The notes below the pieces were generated by a model. It saw only the letters and a program-made list of their open reading frames with translations, was not told the DNA's origin and made no database searches. The translations under genes were made by a program, and so were the position numbers. A stretch of DNA of 35,891 nt from a virus: IMG/VR virus record IMGVR_UViG_3300033150_000554, positions 1 to 35,891 of that record; one strand, 5' to 3'. This document shows, piece after piece, positions 24,254 to 32,503 of the stretch. The stretch's first letter is position 1; each line of letters begins with the position of its first letter.

Positions 24254-24738
24254 TTTTGAATGACTTGGATCCACGTGAAAACGAGTCCTTGTTCCAACCA
24301 AATGAGTTTGAGCTGGACAAGGAGTGGGTGGCGCAGCCATCGCTTTACTTGAAGTTCGCTACGGCGTTGGCTGATGCCAGGGCACGTTACGACCAGGCCA
24401 AGGCGCAGTTGGACGTAATCAAAGCCAACGTGAATTTGGAGGTTCGAAAAGAGCCGCAGGAGTTCGGGATTTCCAAGGTTACGGAGTCCGTTGTTTCCTC
24501 GGCTGTCGCAACGGATGTGCGAGTAGTTAAAGCGCAGGAAGCAGTAACGAAGGCTAGGCATGAAGTGGATATCCTAACAGCCGCGGTGACTGCTTTGGAG
24601 CATAAGAAGGCAGCATTGGAGAAGCTGGTGCAATTGCACTTGGCTTCTTACTACGCCAAGCCAGTGGTGGAAGGCAGCGATGAGGAAGCGAAAGAGGTGG
24701 TAAAAAAAGCCGTGAGACAGAGAGGACGGCAACGGTGA
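24250..24738 (+). CDS. Conserved coiled-coil phage protein
   Basis: 162 residues. After NDLDPRENESLFQPNEFELDKEWVAQPSLYLKFATALADARARYDQAKAQLDVIK, a long helical/coiled-coil region with repeated Ala/Lys/Glu follows (EAVTKARHEVDILTAAVTALEHKKAALEKL). Similar proteins occur next to SSB and recombinase genes in phages; no enzyme motif is visible. A role as a recombination or replication mediator is inferred from position only. Confidence 0.65.
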   Translation: MILNDLDPRENESLFQPNEFELDKEWVAQPSLYLKFATALADARARYDQAKAQLDVIKANVNLEVRKEPQEFGISKVTESVVSSAVATDVRVVKAQEAVTKARHEVDILTAAVTALEHKKAALEKLVQLHLASYYAKPVVEGSDEEAKEVVKKAVRQRGRQR

Positions 24739-24872
24739 AAGTCATAGCGATAGTTGTACTGCTGATGGTGTGTTTTCCATTGGTTGTGTTCTACTCGGTC
24801 AAGTTCGGGACCTATGCCTTCTTTGCTGGAAGGCGGGCGTTTCTGAAAGGAGAGTGTGATGAGAAGTCGTAA
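24735..24872 (+). CDS. 45-residue membrane peptide
   Basis: GTG 24735 overlaps the previous stop (GTGA) and the frame ends at TAA 24870-24872, inside the start of the SSB gene. It begins MKVIAIVVLLMVCFPLVVFY: one strong membrane helix (residues 2-20), then a short basic tail (GRRAFLKGECDEKS). It could be a true small membrane protein; the overlaps on both sides and the hydrophobic run favour coding. Confidence 0.5.
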   Translation: MKVIAIVVLLMVCFPLVVFYSVKFGTYAFFAGRRAFLKGECDEKS

Positions 24873-25917
24873 AAAGCGACGTCGTGCAGGTTCGTCGAAA
24901 CGGGATGCGTTGCACCGCACGGGTCGTGGCTGGACGACTATTGAAATCCCAGAGGGAATTGAAATGTTCCAGCCTAAGCCTGGGAAGTATCGTCTGGACA
25001 TTATTCCTTACGAAGTTGGTGAGGGGAATCCGTATGCTGACCCTGGAACGTGGTACTATGAGCGCACGTTCTTTGTGCATACTCGGATTGGTCCGAACCA
25101 ACAGTCCTTTGTCTGCCCGTCCAAGACATTGGGGAAGCCGTGCCCAATCTGCAAACATGCGGATGAGTTGGCCGACGAAGCTGACGTAGATCCCGAGGTG
25201 GTGAAAGCATTGCAGCCGAAGGAGCGGCAGTTGTTCCTTGTGTACGACCACGGGCAGCCGGACAAAGGTGTCCAATTGTGGGAAGTGTCCTATTACTTGT
25301 TTGGCTCATTGTTGGACGACTTGCGGCACGATGCTGACGAGAACGAAACCTGGATTACCGATTTTGACGATCCGGATGCTGGTTCGACGCTAAAGGTTAG
25401 CTTCCGGGAGGAGCGTCTCAGTCGGTTTTCCTTTGTGAAGGCTTACCACATTGACTTCCGTCCCAGAAAGAACGGCTTGTCCGAAGAGTTGTTGAACCAC
25501 GGCATTGTGCTGGACGACTTGTTGAAGGTCTTGGACTATAAGTCCCTCAAGTCGATTCTGTTGCAAGAGCAAGCAGAAGATGAGGACGAGGAGGACGAGG
25601 ACGAAGAGCCAGTTCCCGCTGGCAGGCGGTCGCGGCGGAAATCAGCGCCCCCCACGCCTAAGAAAGTCGAAGAGGAAAGTGACGTTGAGGACGAGGGGGA
25701 CGCGGAAGACGACGAAGACGAAGCTCCCATTCCTCCCAAGCTCCGTTCGAAGTCTAGCAACACACGTAGCCGTGCCGCCAAAGCAGAGGAGGACGTTGAC
25801 GAGGATTTTGACGACGATGCTGATGCTGATGCTGACGCCGATGCTGATGTGGATGCCGGTGAGCAGGAAGCTGACAGCGCCGAAGGAGAGGAGGACGAGG
25901 ACTGGATTCCGTGGTAA
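24859..25917 (+). CDS. gp32-like single-stranded DNA-binding protein
   Basis: 352 residues from ATG 24859 (AAAGGAG). Zinc ligands H74, C86, C95, C98 (H-x11-C-x8-C-x2-C in VCPSKTLGKPCPICKH) match the T4 gp32 arrangement. The N-terminus is basic (RSRKKRRRAGSSKR) and the last about 110 residues are a very acidic tail with an Asp-Ala repeat coded by seven 6-nt units at 25816-25857. It binds and protects single-stranded DNA and recruits replication/recombination partners through the tail. It is followed by a terminator-like hairpin and the recombinase. Confidence 0.85.
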   Translation: MRSRKKRRRAGSSKRDALHRTGRGWTTIEIPEGIEMFQPKPGKYRLDIIPYEVGEGNPYADPGTWYYERTFFVHTRIGPNQQSFVCPSKTLGKPCPICKHADELADEADVDPEVVKALQPKERQLFLVYDHGQPDKGVQLWEVSYYLFGSLLDDLRHDADENETWITDFDDPDAGSTLKVSFREERLSRFSFVKAYHIDFRPRKNGLSEELLNHGIVLDDLLKVLDYKSLKSILLQEQAEDEDEEDEDEEPVPAGRRSRRKSAPPTPKKVEEESDVEDEGDAEDDEDEAPIPPKLRSKSSNTRSRAAKAEEDVDEDFDDDADADADADADVDAGEQEADSAEGEEDEDWIPW

Positions 25918-25933
25918 TTGGTGGTGGCTGGTT

Positions 25934-25966
25934 GACTGGCATGGATGCCAGTCAGTCTATTTGTGT
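25934..25966 (+). terminator. Weak intrinsic terminator after the SSB gene
   Basis: GACTGGCA (25934-25941) and TGCCAGTC (25946-25953) with a TGGA loop, then a loose T-rich run (TCTATTTGTGTTT). The 8-bp stem is good but the tail is interrupted, so it may only attenuate transcription into the recombinase gene. Confidence 0.5.
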
Positions 25967-25974
25967 TTGGGTCC

Positions 25975-27048
25975 ATGGCATACACGCTCGACGACATAAA
26001 GCGATCCCTCATGGCTAACATTCAGCATACTAGTATTGGTTTGTCGACGGGAAGCACGTTGTTGAACTTGGCTTGTACGGACGACCCGTACAAGGGCTTT
26101 CTAACTGGACACTATTACTTTGTTGTTGGCGACAGCGCTAGCGGCAAGACTTTTCTGTCCCTGACGTGCTTTGCGGAAGCTACCATCAACCCCAACTTCG
26201 ACAAGTATCGTCTAATCTACGATGGGGTTGAGGGAGGAGCAATGATGGACATTGAGCGGTTCTTTGGCAAGCGTGTTGCTGAGCGCCTGGAGCCGCCGGC
26301 CGTCGATGACGGAGCACCCGTGTTCTCCCATACAGTGGAGGAGTTTTACTGCCACGTTGATGATGCAATTGAGCGAGGAGACCCGTTCATTTACGTGCTC
26401 GATTCGCAGGACGCACTAACTAGCCAGGCGGAGCTGAGTAAGTTTGGGGAATCGAAGGAAGCGCTGCGCAAGGGACGGGAGACACCCGGCAGCTATGGGG
26501 ATGCTAAGGCGAAAGTACATAGTGCAAACCTGCGTCGGCTTATGAGGCCGTTGCAAGACATGCAATCGCTGTTGATTGTGTTGAACCAAACAAGGGACAG
26601 CTTCAACCCGTTTGAGTCCAAGACATACAGTGGCGGACATGCGTTGATGTTCTATGCGACGCTGGTGTTGTGGGCAAGCGTCGGCGAACGCATTACTAGG
26701 ACAGTAAGGGGCAAGAAGCGTGTTATTGGAGTGCGTTCCAAGATACGTGTGAAGAAGAACCGCGTGACTGGGAAGGACCGCACCATTTACGTTCCTATTT
26801 ACTACAGCCACGGCATTGATGATGTGGGAGGGTGTATTGACTGGTTGATTGATGAGGGAGTGTGGACAAAGAAGCGAGGGGTAATTACAGCGACAGGCAT
26901 TGGGCCGGAAATGAAGGGGGACAGGGAATCGCTTGTCCAGAAAATTGAGGAGCGGGAACTGGTGGACGACCTGAGGGAGTTGGTGGGGGAACACTGGAAC
27001 GAAATTGAGGCTGCGTGCAGAGTGAAGCGGAAGAAGCGTTATGACTAA
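25975..27048 (+). CDS. RecA/UvsX-like recombinase
   Basis: 357 residues; ATG 25975 has no clear ribosome binding site (TTTGGGTCC upstream), and an ATG at 25945 lies in the hairpin loop region. Walker A VVGDSASGKTFLS (51-59), IYVLDSQDALTSQ (Walker B region), LLIVLNQTRD (motif at L1/L2 border) and the YSGGHALMFYATLVLWAS segment follow the phage RecA/UvsX pattern. It should catalyse strand exchange in recombination-dependent replication with the SSB upstream. It overlaps the resolvase by 8 nt. Confidence 0.8.
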   Translation: MAYTLDDIKRSLMANIQHTSIGLSTGSTLLNLACTDDPYKGFLTGHYYFVVGDSASGKTFLSLTCFAEATINPNFDKYRLIYDGVEGGAMMDIERFFGKRVAERLEPPAVDDGAPVFSHTVEEFYCHVDDAIERGDPFIYVLDSQDALTSQAELSKFGESKEALRKGRETPGSYGDAKAKVHSANLRRLMRPLQDMQSLLIVLNQTRDSFNPFESKTYSGGHALMFYATLVLWASVGERITRTVRGKKRVIGVRSKIRVKKNRVTGKDRTIYVPIYYSHGIDDVGGCIDWLIDEGVWTKKRGVITATGIGPEMKGDRESLVQKIEERELVDDLRELVGEHWNEIEAACRVKRKKRYD

Positions 27049-27406
27049 GCGCATAAACTCGCGTCGCAAAGGGAAGGTCGGGGAGCTGGAAGCTGCAAAG
27101 CTGTTGCAGCGGTTGTTTGGAATCGACTTCCGCAGGGGCAGGCAGTACAAAGGAACTGAGGACTCGCCTGATCTAGTGTCCTCGCTGCATGGGATATGGT
27201 GGGAAGTAAAGCGACGGCAGCGGATCAACTTGCACGAGGTTCTGAGAGAAGCGAAGCAGCAATGCGGGGACAACGTGCCCGTTGTGTTGCACAGGCGGGA
27301 CAGGGAGCGCTGGCTAATCACTGTGGACGCCGAGGACATGCCCACTGTTGTTGTGTTGCTGTACCTTGCTATGGCTTCAAACGGAGCGTGTGAGGATGAC
27401 GACTGA
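27041..27406 (+). CDS. Holliday-junction-resolvase-like nuclease
   Basis: 121 residues. RRKGKVGELEAAKLLQRLFG, GRQYKGTEDSPDLVSSLHGIWWEVKRRQRINLHEVLREA: the Asp plus E-V-K (E-x-K) of a PD-(D/E)xK fold, as in small phage Hjc-type resolvases or related endonucleases. The C-terminus is less conserved. Location between the recombinase and SbcC/D supports a role in resolving replication or recombination intermediates. Confidence 0.7.
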   Translation: MTKRINSRRKGKVGELEAAKLLQRLFGIDFRRGRQYKGTEDSPDLVSSLHGIWWEVKRRQRINLHEVLREAKQQCGDNVPVVLHRRDRERWLITVDAEDMPTVVVLLYLAMASNGACEDDD

Positions 27407-28352
27407 TACACAGAAACAAAGCTGCGACAAGCTAAAACGGCTTGAGCTACGAAACTTCCAGTGTCATCGTGTCCTTAAAGTGGAGCTGGATCCCACGGTA
27501 ACGGCGGTTGTTGGACCTAGCGACACGGGCAAGTCTGCAATATTGCGGGCGTTGCGTTGGGTAGTGACGAACCGCCCGACGGGAACAATGTTCGTGCGGC
27601 GCGGGGCAAAGGATTGTGGGGTGCGTGTTGTCTTGGGCGATGGCGAGGTTGTGCGGTTTCGCAGTGGAGCCGTCAACGGTTACAAGGTCGACGGCAAGAA
27701 GTTGAAAGCCATAGGAACGTCCGTTCCAAGCGACGTCAGCAGTAAGCTCAATATCAGCGAGTTGAGCTTTGCCAGCCAGCACGACGCTCCGTTCTGGTTT
27801 TCGCTGTCGCCTGGGGCTGTAGCACAGGAAATTGACAAGCTAGTTGACTTGGAAATCATTGCACGTACCCAGAAGAACGTAGCGAAGGTGTTGCGGGAAG
27901 CACGTTCGCGGTTGTCGTATGTGCAAGAGCAAAAGGAGGAAGCGGAGAAAAGAGTCAACGAACTGAAGCCGTGGAAAAGGACCGACGTGCTGTTGCGCGA
28001 CATTGAGGATCTAGCTAATCGTTTGACGGCTGTCCATTCCAAGGCTAGAGACTTACAACAATTGTGCGAGGAGCTGGGGCAGTTGGACGAAGACGTGGAG
28101 AAGAAGGGGAAACATGCTCGCGCATTAGCTAAAGCCGTTGCGTTGATGGAACGCATCTTCGAGAAGGTAAGAGAAACTTCAAGGGAAGCAGATGAGCTGG
28201 AACGTGTGCTTGAGGAGGCACGTAAAACCGATCGGCTTGTTGAGGGTGCAAGGGAACAAGTCGAAGAGCTGAGATCCACGATTGCAAGGGAGTTCGGCGA
28301 GCGCTGTCCGTTGTGCGGCGCCCCAGTCAAGGCCGACAGTCTGCTGGAATAA
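27396..28352 (+). CDS. SbcC/Rad50/gp46-like ATPase, N-terminal half
   Basis: 318 residues from ATG 27396 (an upstream in-frame frame is not credible). LKRLELRNFQCHRVLKVELDPTVTAVVGPSDTGKSAIL holds the SMC-type N-terminus with Walker A (40-47). A long coiled coil follows, and the chain ends with a zinc-hook motif CPLC (304-307, then GAPVKAD). The second half (signature and Walker B) is encoded separately at 29449. In canonical Rad50/gp46 both halves are one chain, so this is a split gene. Confidence 0.8.
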   Translation: MTTDTQKQSCDKLKRLELRNFQCHRVLKVELDPTVTAVVGPSDTGKSAILRALRWVVTNRPTGTMFVRRGAKDCGVRVVLGDGEVVRFRSGAVNGYKVDGKKLKAIGTSVPSDVSSKLNISELSFASQHDAPFWFSLSPGAVAQEIDKLVDLEIIARTQKNVAKVLREARSRLSYVQEQKEEAEKRVNELKPWKRTDVLLRDIEDLANRLTAVHSKARDLQQLCEELGQLDEDVEKKGKHARALAKAVALMERIFEKVRETSREADELERVLEEARKTDRLVEGAREQVEELRSTIAREFGERCPLCGAPVKADSLLE

Positions 28353-28363
28353 GGAGACCAGTT

Positions 28364-29251
28364 ATGTTGGTATTCAGCTCAGACTGGCACATCACACAAG
28401 CAGTGCCAGCAGCGCGTGCTGAGGAGAGCTGGCAGGAAGTAATGAAAAGAGCATTGCTTGAGTTAGCGCGCAAGTCGTATGGTGGCTCAATCATTGTTGC
28501 GGGAGACGTGTTTGACAAGTGGAATGTGCCGCCGTCGCTTATCAATTGGGTGATTTCAATACTGCGAGGTCATTTCGGCTTTGTTTGGGCAATACCAGGG
28601 CAACACGACTTGCCATACCATCGTATGGACATGTTAGGACGCTCAGCGTTTTGGACGCTTGTAGAGGCTGGCGTCGTTAGGTTCATTGACAGGGTGGAGC
28701 ATATTGGAGGCTACAAAGTAGGGGTGCTGTACTGGGGGGAGCCATGGTCGAAAGCTCCTGAGTGTGATGTGCTTGTGGCGCATCGCTATGTGTGGACGGA
28801 GGACGTTGGGGCGTACCCTGGCGCGCCAGCTGAAAACTGCATGAGTCCTAGGCTTATAGACGTGTTGTATAAAGAAACCGGTGCTCGGCTTATGGTGTTT
28901 GGCGATAACCATGTTCCGTTCATGGCTAAAGGTGCTCATGCAACTGCTGTTAATTGCGGATGCCTGGTGCGACGCCGGCGCACGGAGCGTGACATATCGG
29001 CCGGAGTGTGGTTTTACAAGGAAAGGAAATGCAAGTGGGTTGGCATATCGTGCGAAGCAAACGACTGTGGTCAATGGCGCGAGTTGGACGAGAATGTTGT
29101 CGAAATAGACGACGTTGGAGGGCTTGCGTCGCTGGCGGAGCTTACTCCAGATCGACTTGATTTCAAAGCGTTGATGCGGCAGCGCTTAGACCAGGACGAT
29201 GTCAGCGAAGGTGTGCGGCACATTGTTGAAGGAGCTATGAGCGATGGGTGA
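28364..29251 (+). CDS. SbcD/Mre11/gp47-like nuclease
   Basis: 295 residues from ATG 28364 (AAGGAG). Metallophosphoesterase motifs: FSSDWHITQ (D-x-H), IIVAGDVFDKW (GD), AIPGQHDLP (GxHD, with Gln replacing Asn), VLVAHRYV and FGDNHVPF (GD-x-H). Order and spacing agree with Mre11/SbcD phage relatives. With the split ATPase flanking it, it should process DNA ends for recombination. It overlaps the next small gene by 8 nt. Confidence 0.85.
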   Translation: MLVFSSDWHITQAVPAARAEESWQEVMKRALLELARKSYGGSIIVAGDVFDKWNVPPSLINWVISILRGHFGFVWAIPGQHDLPYHRMDMLGRSAFWTLVEAGVVRFIDRVEHIGGYKVGVLYWGEPWSKAPECDVLVAHRYVWTEDVGAYPGAPAENCMSPRLIDVLYKETGARLMVFGDNHVPFMAKGAHATAVNCGCLVRRRRTERDISAGVWFYKERKCKWVGISCEANDCGQWRELDENVVEIDDVGGLASLAELTPDRLDFKALMRQRLDQDDVSEGVRHIVEGAMSDG

Positions 29252-29507
29252 TAGAGACACGGTTTCCAGATTCCTGCAATTGAAGAAGAAAGCGGACCGG
29301 GCACGTTCCGAGTACCAGTCATTGCTGGGGAGGAAAGAGAGGGTAATGGAGGATTTGAGGGAGCGGTTTGGATGTGCAACGCTTGAGGAGGCTGAGCAAA
29401 AGCTAGCGGAACTGCGCAAAACGATTAGTGAGCTTGAGGAGGATCTTGATGAGCAACTTGCACGGTTTGAAAAGAGAATCGCACGACTACAGGGAAATGG
29501 TGACTGA
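29244..29507 (+). CDS. Small coiled-coil protein between split SbcC halves
   Basis: 87 residues. Entirely charged helix (FLQLKKKADRARSEYQSLLGRKERVMEDLRERFG, ATLEEAEQKLAELRKTISELEEDLDEQLARFEKRIARLQ), consistent with a coiled coil. It overlaps SbcD upstream and the C-terminal SbcC half by 59 nt downstream. It may supply a missing piece of the Rad50 coiled coil or be an independent partner. Confidence 0.55.
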   Translation: MGDRDTVSRFLQLKKKADRARSEYQSLLGRKERVMEDLRERFGCATLEEAEQKLAELRKTISELEEDLDEQLARFEKRIARLQGNGD

Positions 29508-30093
29508 AGTTCGCCGGTACAGAGAGCTTGTCAATCAGAAGCTCGCTGAACTCAAAGTCGCTAAAAAGGACTTGGCTAGGTGGCAGAGCGACGTTGACAA
29601 AACGTCAGCACTGTGCCAGGACGCGGAAACCGCACAGGTCTTGGTCCAGAGCGTAGCACAAGAAGTTCAACAGCGAGTTCATGGGGTGCTTGCAGGGGTC
29701 GTGGCGGACTGCCTCAGGGGAGTGTTTGGCGATCGTTACGGCTTCCAAATTGTGTGGGAACGTAAGCGAGGGAAGACGGAAGCAAAGTTAGTTATTATGA
29801 AGGATGGACAGAAGTACGATGAGCCGCTGCATCAAGTTGGTGGAGGGATCATTGATGTTGCCAGCCTGGCGTTGCGGGCAGCGGCGATCGTATTGCGCAG
29901 GCCGGGTGTCAGACGCTTGTTGGTTCTTGATGAACCCCTAAAGAACGTGCGAGGGAGGGAGTACAGGGAGAGGACACGAAAGTTGCTCATTGGATTGTGC
30001 GAGCGATTGGGGTTCCAAATCCTGCTGTCAGTTGATGCCGACAGTTATCCAGAGTTTGTGTTGGGGAAAGTGATTGACATGGATGATGAATAG
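29449..30093 (+). CDS. SbcC/Rad50/gp46-like ATPase, C-terminal half
   Basis: 214 residues, ATG 29449 supported by GAGGAGG just upstream. N-terminal coiled coil (YRELVNQKLAELKVAKKDLARW), then the ABC signature region LHQVGGGIIDVASLALRAA (about 127-146), Walker B RLLVLDEPLKNV (156-167) and a D-loop/H-loop-like SVDAD. It lacks a Walker A, which is in the 27396 gene. The two chains could assemble through the ATPase heads. Confidence 0.8.
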   Translation: MSNLHGLKRESHDYREMVTEVRRYRELVNQKLAELKVAKKDLARWQSDVDKTSALCQDAETAQVLVQSVAQEVQQRVHGVLAGVVADCLRGVFGDRYGFQIVWERKRGKTEAKLVIMKDGQKYDEPLHQVGGGIIDVASLALRAAAIVLRRPGVRRLLVLDEPLKNVRGREYRERTRKLLIGLCERLGFQILLSVDADSYPEFVLGKVIDMDDE

Positions 30094-30122
30094 CAGAACA
30101 AAAGCAAGAATGGGGACGCTCG

Positions 30123-30494
30123 GTGGAAGGTCCCAGCTCTCCCAAAGGTGCAATTGGTCGTTTCCATCGTAGTATAATGGAGGGGGATCCCAGGTTGCCG
30201 ACGGATGTGCTGCCTGGGACGGTGGCAAAGGTCATTGTCATGGCGGAAAGGGCCGCAGCCGGGTTGCCCGTGTTCCATTCACAAGACCGTCGAATAGGCG
30301 AAAGTTTAAGCGAGTTCTACAATCGCATATTGGGGCTTGATTATGGGACGAACTGGGAGGCGGAAGAGCGGCAGGGAAAGGAGGGCAAAGCGAAAAGCCC
30401 GAGAGTGGATCAACAGGTGGTTGGTGGAAACGGCTGGAAGCCATTGGGACGCCAAAGAAAGAAAAGACGAAGTAAAAGACAACGCACTGGTTAG
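30123..30494 (+). CDS. Hypothetical protein, start uncertain
   Basis: Up to 123 residues from GTG 30123 (GGGGA at 30112-30116); ATG 30177 is an alternative giving a 105-residue product. The middle (DPRLPTDVLPGTVAKVIVMAERAAAGLPVFHSQDRRIGESLSEFYNRILGLDYGTNW) looks like a real protein; the tail turns highly basic (RQRKKRRSKRQRTG). It overlaps the next gene by 152 nt in another frame, so its C-terminus is doubtful. No recognised family. Confidence 0.5.
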   Translation: MEGPSSPKGAIGRFHRSIMEGDPRLPTDVLPGTVAKVIVMAERAAAGLPVFHSQDRRIGESLSEFYNRILGLDYGTNWEAEERQGKEGKAKSPRVDQQVVGGNGWKPLGRQRKKRRSKRQRTG

Positions 30495-30633
30495 GAAAGT
30501 GTTGGATTCGGGCGGAAGTGAGGACCTACCAGCAAGCGAAATTGCTAGGCTTGTCATAATTAGATCGATGCTCAGTGGGGACCGCCGGTTGGCAGTCAAA
30601 AAAGGAAAAGGGAGGACCAGGCATGATTTATAG
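30343..30633 (+). CDS. Hypothetical basic protein
   Basis: 96 residues from ATG 30343 (a TTG at 30337 is also in frame). Very basic first half (MGRTGRRKSGRERRAKRKAR), then EWINRWLVETAGSHWDAKER and a helical region (EIARLVIIRSMLSGDRRLAVKKG). It overlaps the preceding frame for 152 nt and the next start by 11 nt. The last 139 nt have no competing frame, which supports coding. Possibly nucleic-acid-binding. Confidence 0.5.
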   Translation: MGRTGRRKSGRERRAKRKAREWINRWLVETAGSHWDAKERKDEVKDNALVRKVLDSGGSEDLPASEIARLVIIRSMLSGDRRLAVKKGKGRTRHDL

Positions 30634-31129
30634 AAGCCCTGCTTCGCTGCCCCCGTGTGCAGACACTTACGCTGAGCTAGCTACCGATGCGATTTGTGAG
30701 GCGGCAATCCGCAAGGAGCTGGTGCGGGGAAGCGAATTTGACCGATTGCTAGCGCTTGACGTGCTTACTATCGTCGGCGTTTCGGAGCTGGTTAAGCGAG
30801 TGCTAAAGACAGCGGAAGAAATGTCGGTGGTAGTGAAACAAGCTGGCATTGAACATGTGCCTTTTGGTGCTGGCGAAAGATATGCTGAAGGCGGTGGAGG
30901 CCGTGTGTGCGCAGTGCTTGAGCCCTGGAGGCGATCACTGTGGACTGTGGTTGGAGATGGTATGCCGCGCGGTCCAGCGTTTCGAGATTGGAGGGCTATG
31001 TGGGATTTGGCACATCCCGAGTGGGCTAAGTTGTTTGCTCAGCTTATCGTAACCTATCCATCAGTCAGCGAAGTGAAGTCGGCATGGGATGCAGCGTTGA
31101 GTAAGGATGCTATAGTCAAACCTTGTTAG
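30623..31129 (+). CDS. Hypothetical protein
   Basis: 168 residues, ATG 30623 after GGAGGACCAGGC. Visible features: helical N-terminus (TYAELATDAICEAAIRKELVRGSEFDRLLALDVLTIVGVSELVKRVL), glycine-rich turn (ERYAEGGGGRVCAV) and a C-terminal helix (EWAKLFAQLIVTYPSVSEVKSAWDAAL). No recognised motif. A competing 67-residue frame at 30849 has a Cys-rich stretch, so a frame error cannot be excluded. Confidence 0.55.
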   Translation: MIYRSPASLPPCADTYAELATDAICEAAIRKELVRGSEFDRLLALDVLTIVGVSELVKRVLKTAEEMSVVVKQAGIEHVPFGAGERYAEGGGGRVCAVLEPWRRSLWTVVGDGMPRGPAFRDWRAMWDLAHPEWAKLFAQLIVTYPSVSEVKSAWDAALSKDAIVKPC

Positions 31130-31145
31130 TACAGGAGGAGCCAAA

Positions 31146-31559
31146 ATGACAAGGGAAGCTCGTAAGCTGCGGGTTTACGTTGCCGGCAAGTTGTCCGGAG
31201 CAACGACTGACTACATTTCCAACATGCACGAGATGCTGAAGGCGTCAGCCCTTTTGCGACGGGACTTTGCACTGTTCATTCCTTGCATCGACATATTGCT
31301 TGGCATCTTTGACGGGAGGATGAAGCGAGAAGACTATACGGAAGCAAGTTTGGTGTGGTTGGAAGCTGCTGATGCGGTGTATGTGAGCAAGGGAGGTTGG
31401 GTTGACGGCAGATACGATCCGGAAGCGTACAAGACAAGCAAGGGAGTCATGGAGGAAATTGCACATGCTGAGGAGTTGGGAATCCCTGTTTTCTATGACA
31501 TTGTTAGCCTAAAGGAGTGGCAGAGGGAAAAGGAACACGAAATGGGGATTAACACTTGA
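31146..31559 (+). CDS. DUF4406-like / nucleoside 2-deoxyribosyltransferase-like protein
   Basis: 137 residues, ATG 31146 with AGGAGG upstream. LRVYVAGKLSGATTDYISNMHEM is the typical opening, followed by VWLEAADAVYVSKGGW and TSKGVMEEIAHAEELGIPVFYD, which is the Asp/Glu-rich nucleoside-binding pattern (S-x-G-x-x-x-E). Family members are phage or bacterial proteins of the nucleoside deoxyribosyltransferase fold; a nucleotide-related role is likely. Confidence 0.7.
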   Translation: MTREARKLRVYVAGKLSGATTDYISNMHEMLKASALLRRDFALFIPCIDILLGIFDGRMKREDYTEASLVWLEAADAVYVSKGGWVDGRYDPEAYKTSKGVMEEIAHAEELGIPVFYDIVSLKEWQREKEHEMGINT

Positions 31560-31589
31560 AGCTAGAGACAAGCAAGTGGAGGGAATGGG

Positions 31590-31772
31590 ATGGTTGTTGT
31601 GGAACAGCTAAGTCGGGTGGTAATCGAAGCTGAGCTATACAGGTTGCAACATCACAATTGCAACGGTTGGGCTATAGTGCGAGCCGACGGCACAGTGGAG
31701 GGAGAGCCGTGCAAAGCGTGTGAGCGCATAGCTGAGCTGCAAAGCATGTTGCGCGGGGACAGTGAATCGTGA
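31590..31772 (+). CDS. Small Cys-containing hypothetical protein
   Basis: 60 residues, ATG 31590 after GGAGGGAATGGG. HNCNGWAIVRADGTVEGEPCKACERIAEL has two Cys regions (C25 and CKAC) and may bind zinc. Its stop overlaps the next start (GTGA). Function unknown. Confidence 0.5.
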   Translation: MVVVEQLSRVVIEAELYRLQHHNCNGWAIVRADGTVEGEPCKACERIAELQSMLRGDSES

Positions 31773-32503
31773 AGAGGGTACGGTCGCTAACAGAACAAAA
31801 GATATTTGAGCTGCTGAAGCGACGTTGGCCGTGGCCCGCCTACGTGATGTTGCCCCAGGTGGGAAACAGCACTGGATTTGCTTGCCGGCGTTATGCAGAT
31901 GCCGTGGTTGTCAGCACCTACCCGTCGCGGGGCATCTACGCGATTGGAGTTGAAATCAAAACCTCGCGTTCGGATTGGAGGAAGGAGCTAGCCGAGCCGG
32001 AAAAAGCTGAAGCTGTGCTGAAATATTGTCTCTATTGGTACGTTGTGGCTCCCAAGGGGCTGCTCAATCCAGCCGAAATACCGGAACAATGGGGATTGAT
32101 TGAATGCGACAGCCGTAGTACGCGAATCATCAAGCGTGCTCCGAAGCTGAAACCAGTAGCGCCGACATGGGAGTTCATGGCGGCTGTAACACGGCGGTTA
32201 AGGGAAAGAAGTGCTGAAGACGCGAAAAAAGCAATGGAGCTAAGGATAGTTCAGCACGAGCTGAACGAGTTGAAGGAAGCTGTAGCGCGGTTCGAGCGGG
32301 CGTCTGGGATCAACATTTCGGACCGATGGAGGCTTGGGCAAATTGGCGAAGCAGTGAATTTGATAGTGCGAGCAAGGAGGGAGGGAGGCTACGACAGGGA
32401 AATTGACCGCGTGATCGGTACGTTGCACAGTGCTATTCAGTCGCTTGAATCCACGAGGGACGTGTTGAAACAGCTTGATGCTGAGTGCAAGGGAGACTTG
32501 TGA
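31769..32503 (+). CDS. PD-(D/E)xK nuclease-like (MmcB-related) protein
   Basis: 244 residues from GTG 31769, coupled to the upstream stop. Core motif: CRRYADAVVVSTYPSRGIYAIGVEIKTSRSDWRKEL, i.e. D and E-x-K of the nuclease fold with a downstream Trp; then LKYCLYWYVVAPKGLLNPAEIPEQWGL, typical of DNA-repair MmcB-like proteins found in phages. The C-terminal half is helical. It likely cleaves DNA or acts in repair. Confidence 0.7.
   Translation: MKRVRSLTEQKIFELLKRRWPWPAYVMLPQVGNSTGFACRRYADAVVVSTYPSRGIYAIGVEIKTSRSDWRKELAEPEKAEAVLKYCLYWYVVAPKGLLNPAEIPEQWGLIECDSRSTRIIKRAPKLKPVAPTWEFMAAVTRRLRERSAEDAKKAMELRIVQHELNELKEAVARFERASGINISDRWRLGQIGEAVNLIVRARREGGYDREIDRVIGTLHSAIQSLESTRDVLKQLDAECKGDL

Noticed and set aside
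25536-26021. Ser-rich - strand frame
   Set aside because: It is the antisense of the acidic Asp/Glu repeats of the SSB tail, giving artificial poly-Ser.
26416-27411. Long open frame (331 codons) on the - strand
   Set aside because: It lies antisense to the recombinase and resolvase genes, has no ribosome binding site or domain, and its composition reflects the reverse complement of real genes.
30173-30178. TATAAT as a promoter
   Set aside because: No -35 box at 16-18 nt; it lies in probable coding sequence.
30849-31052. Cys-rich 67-codon + strand frame
   Set aside because: Fully inside the 30623 gene in another frame with no ribosome binding site. The outer frame ends in a plausible helical domain.
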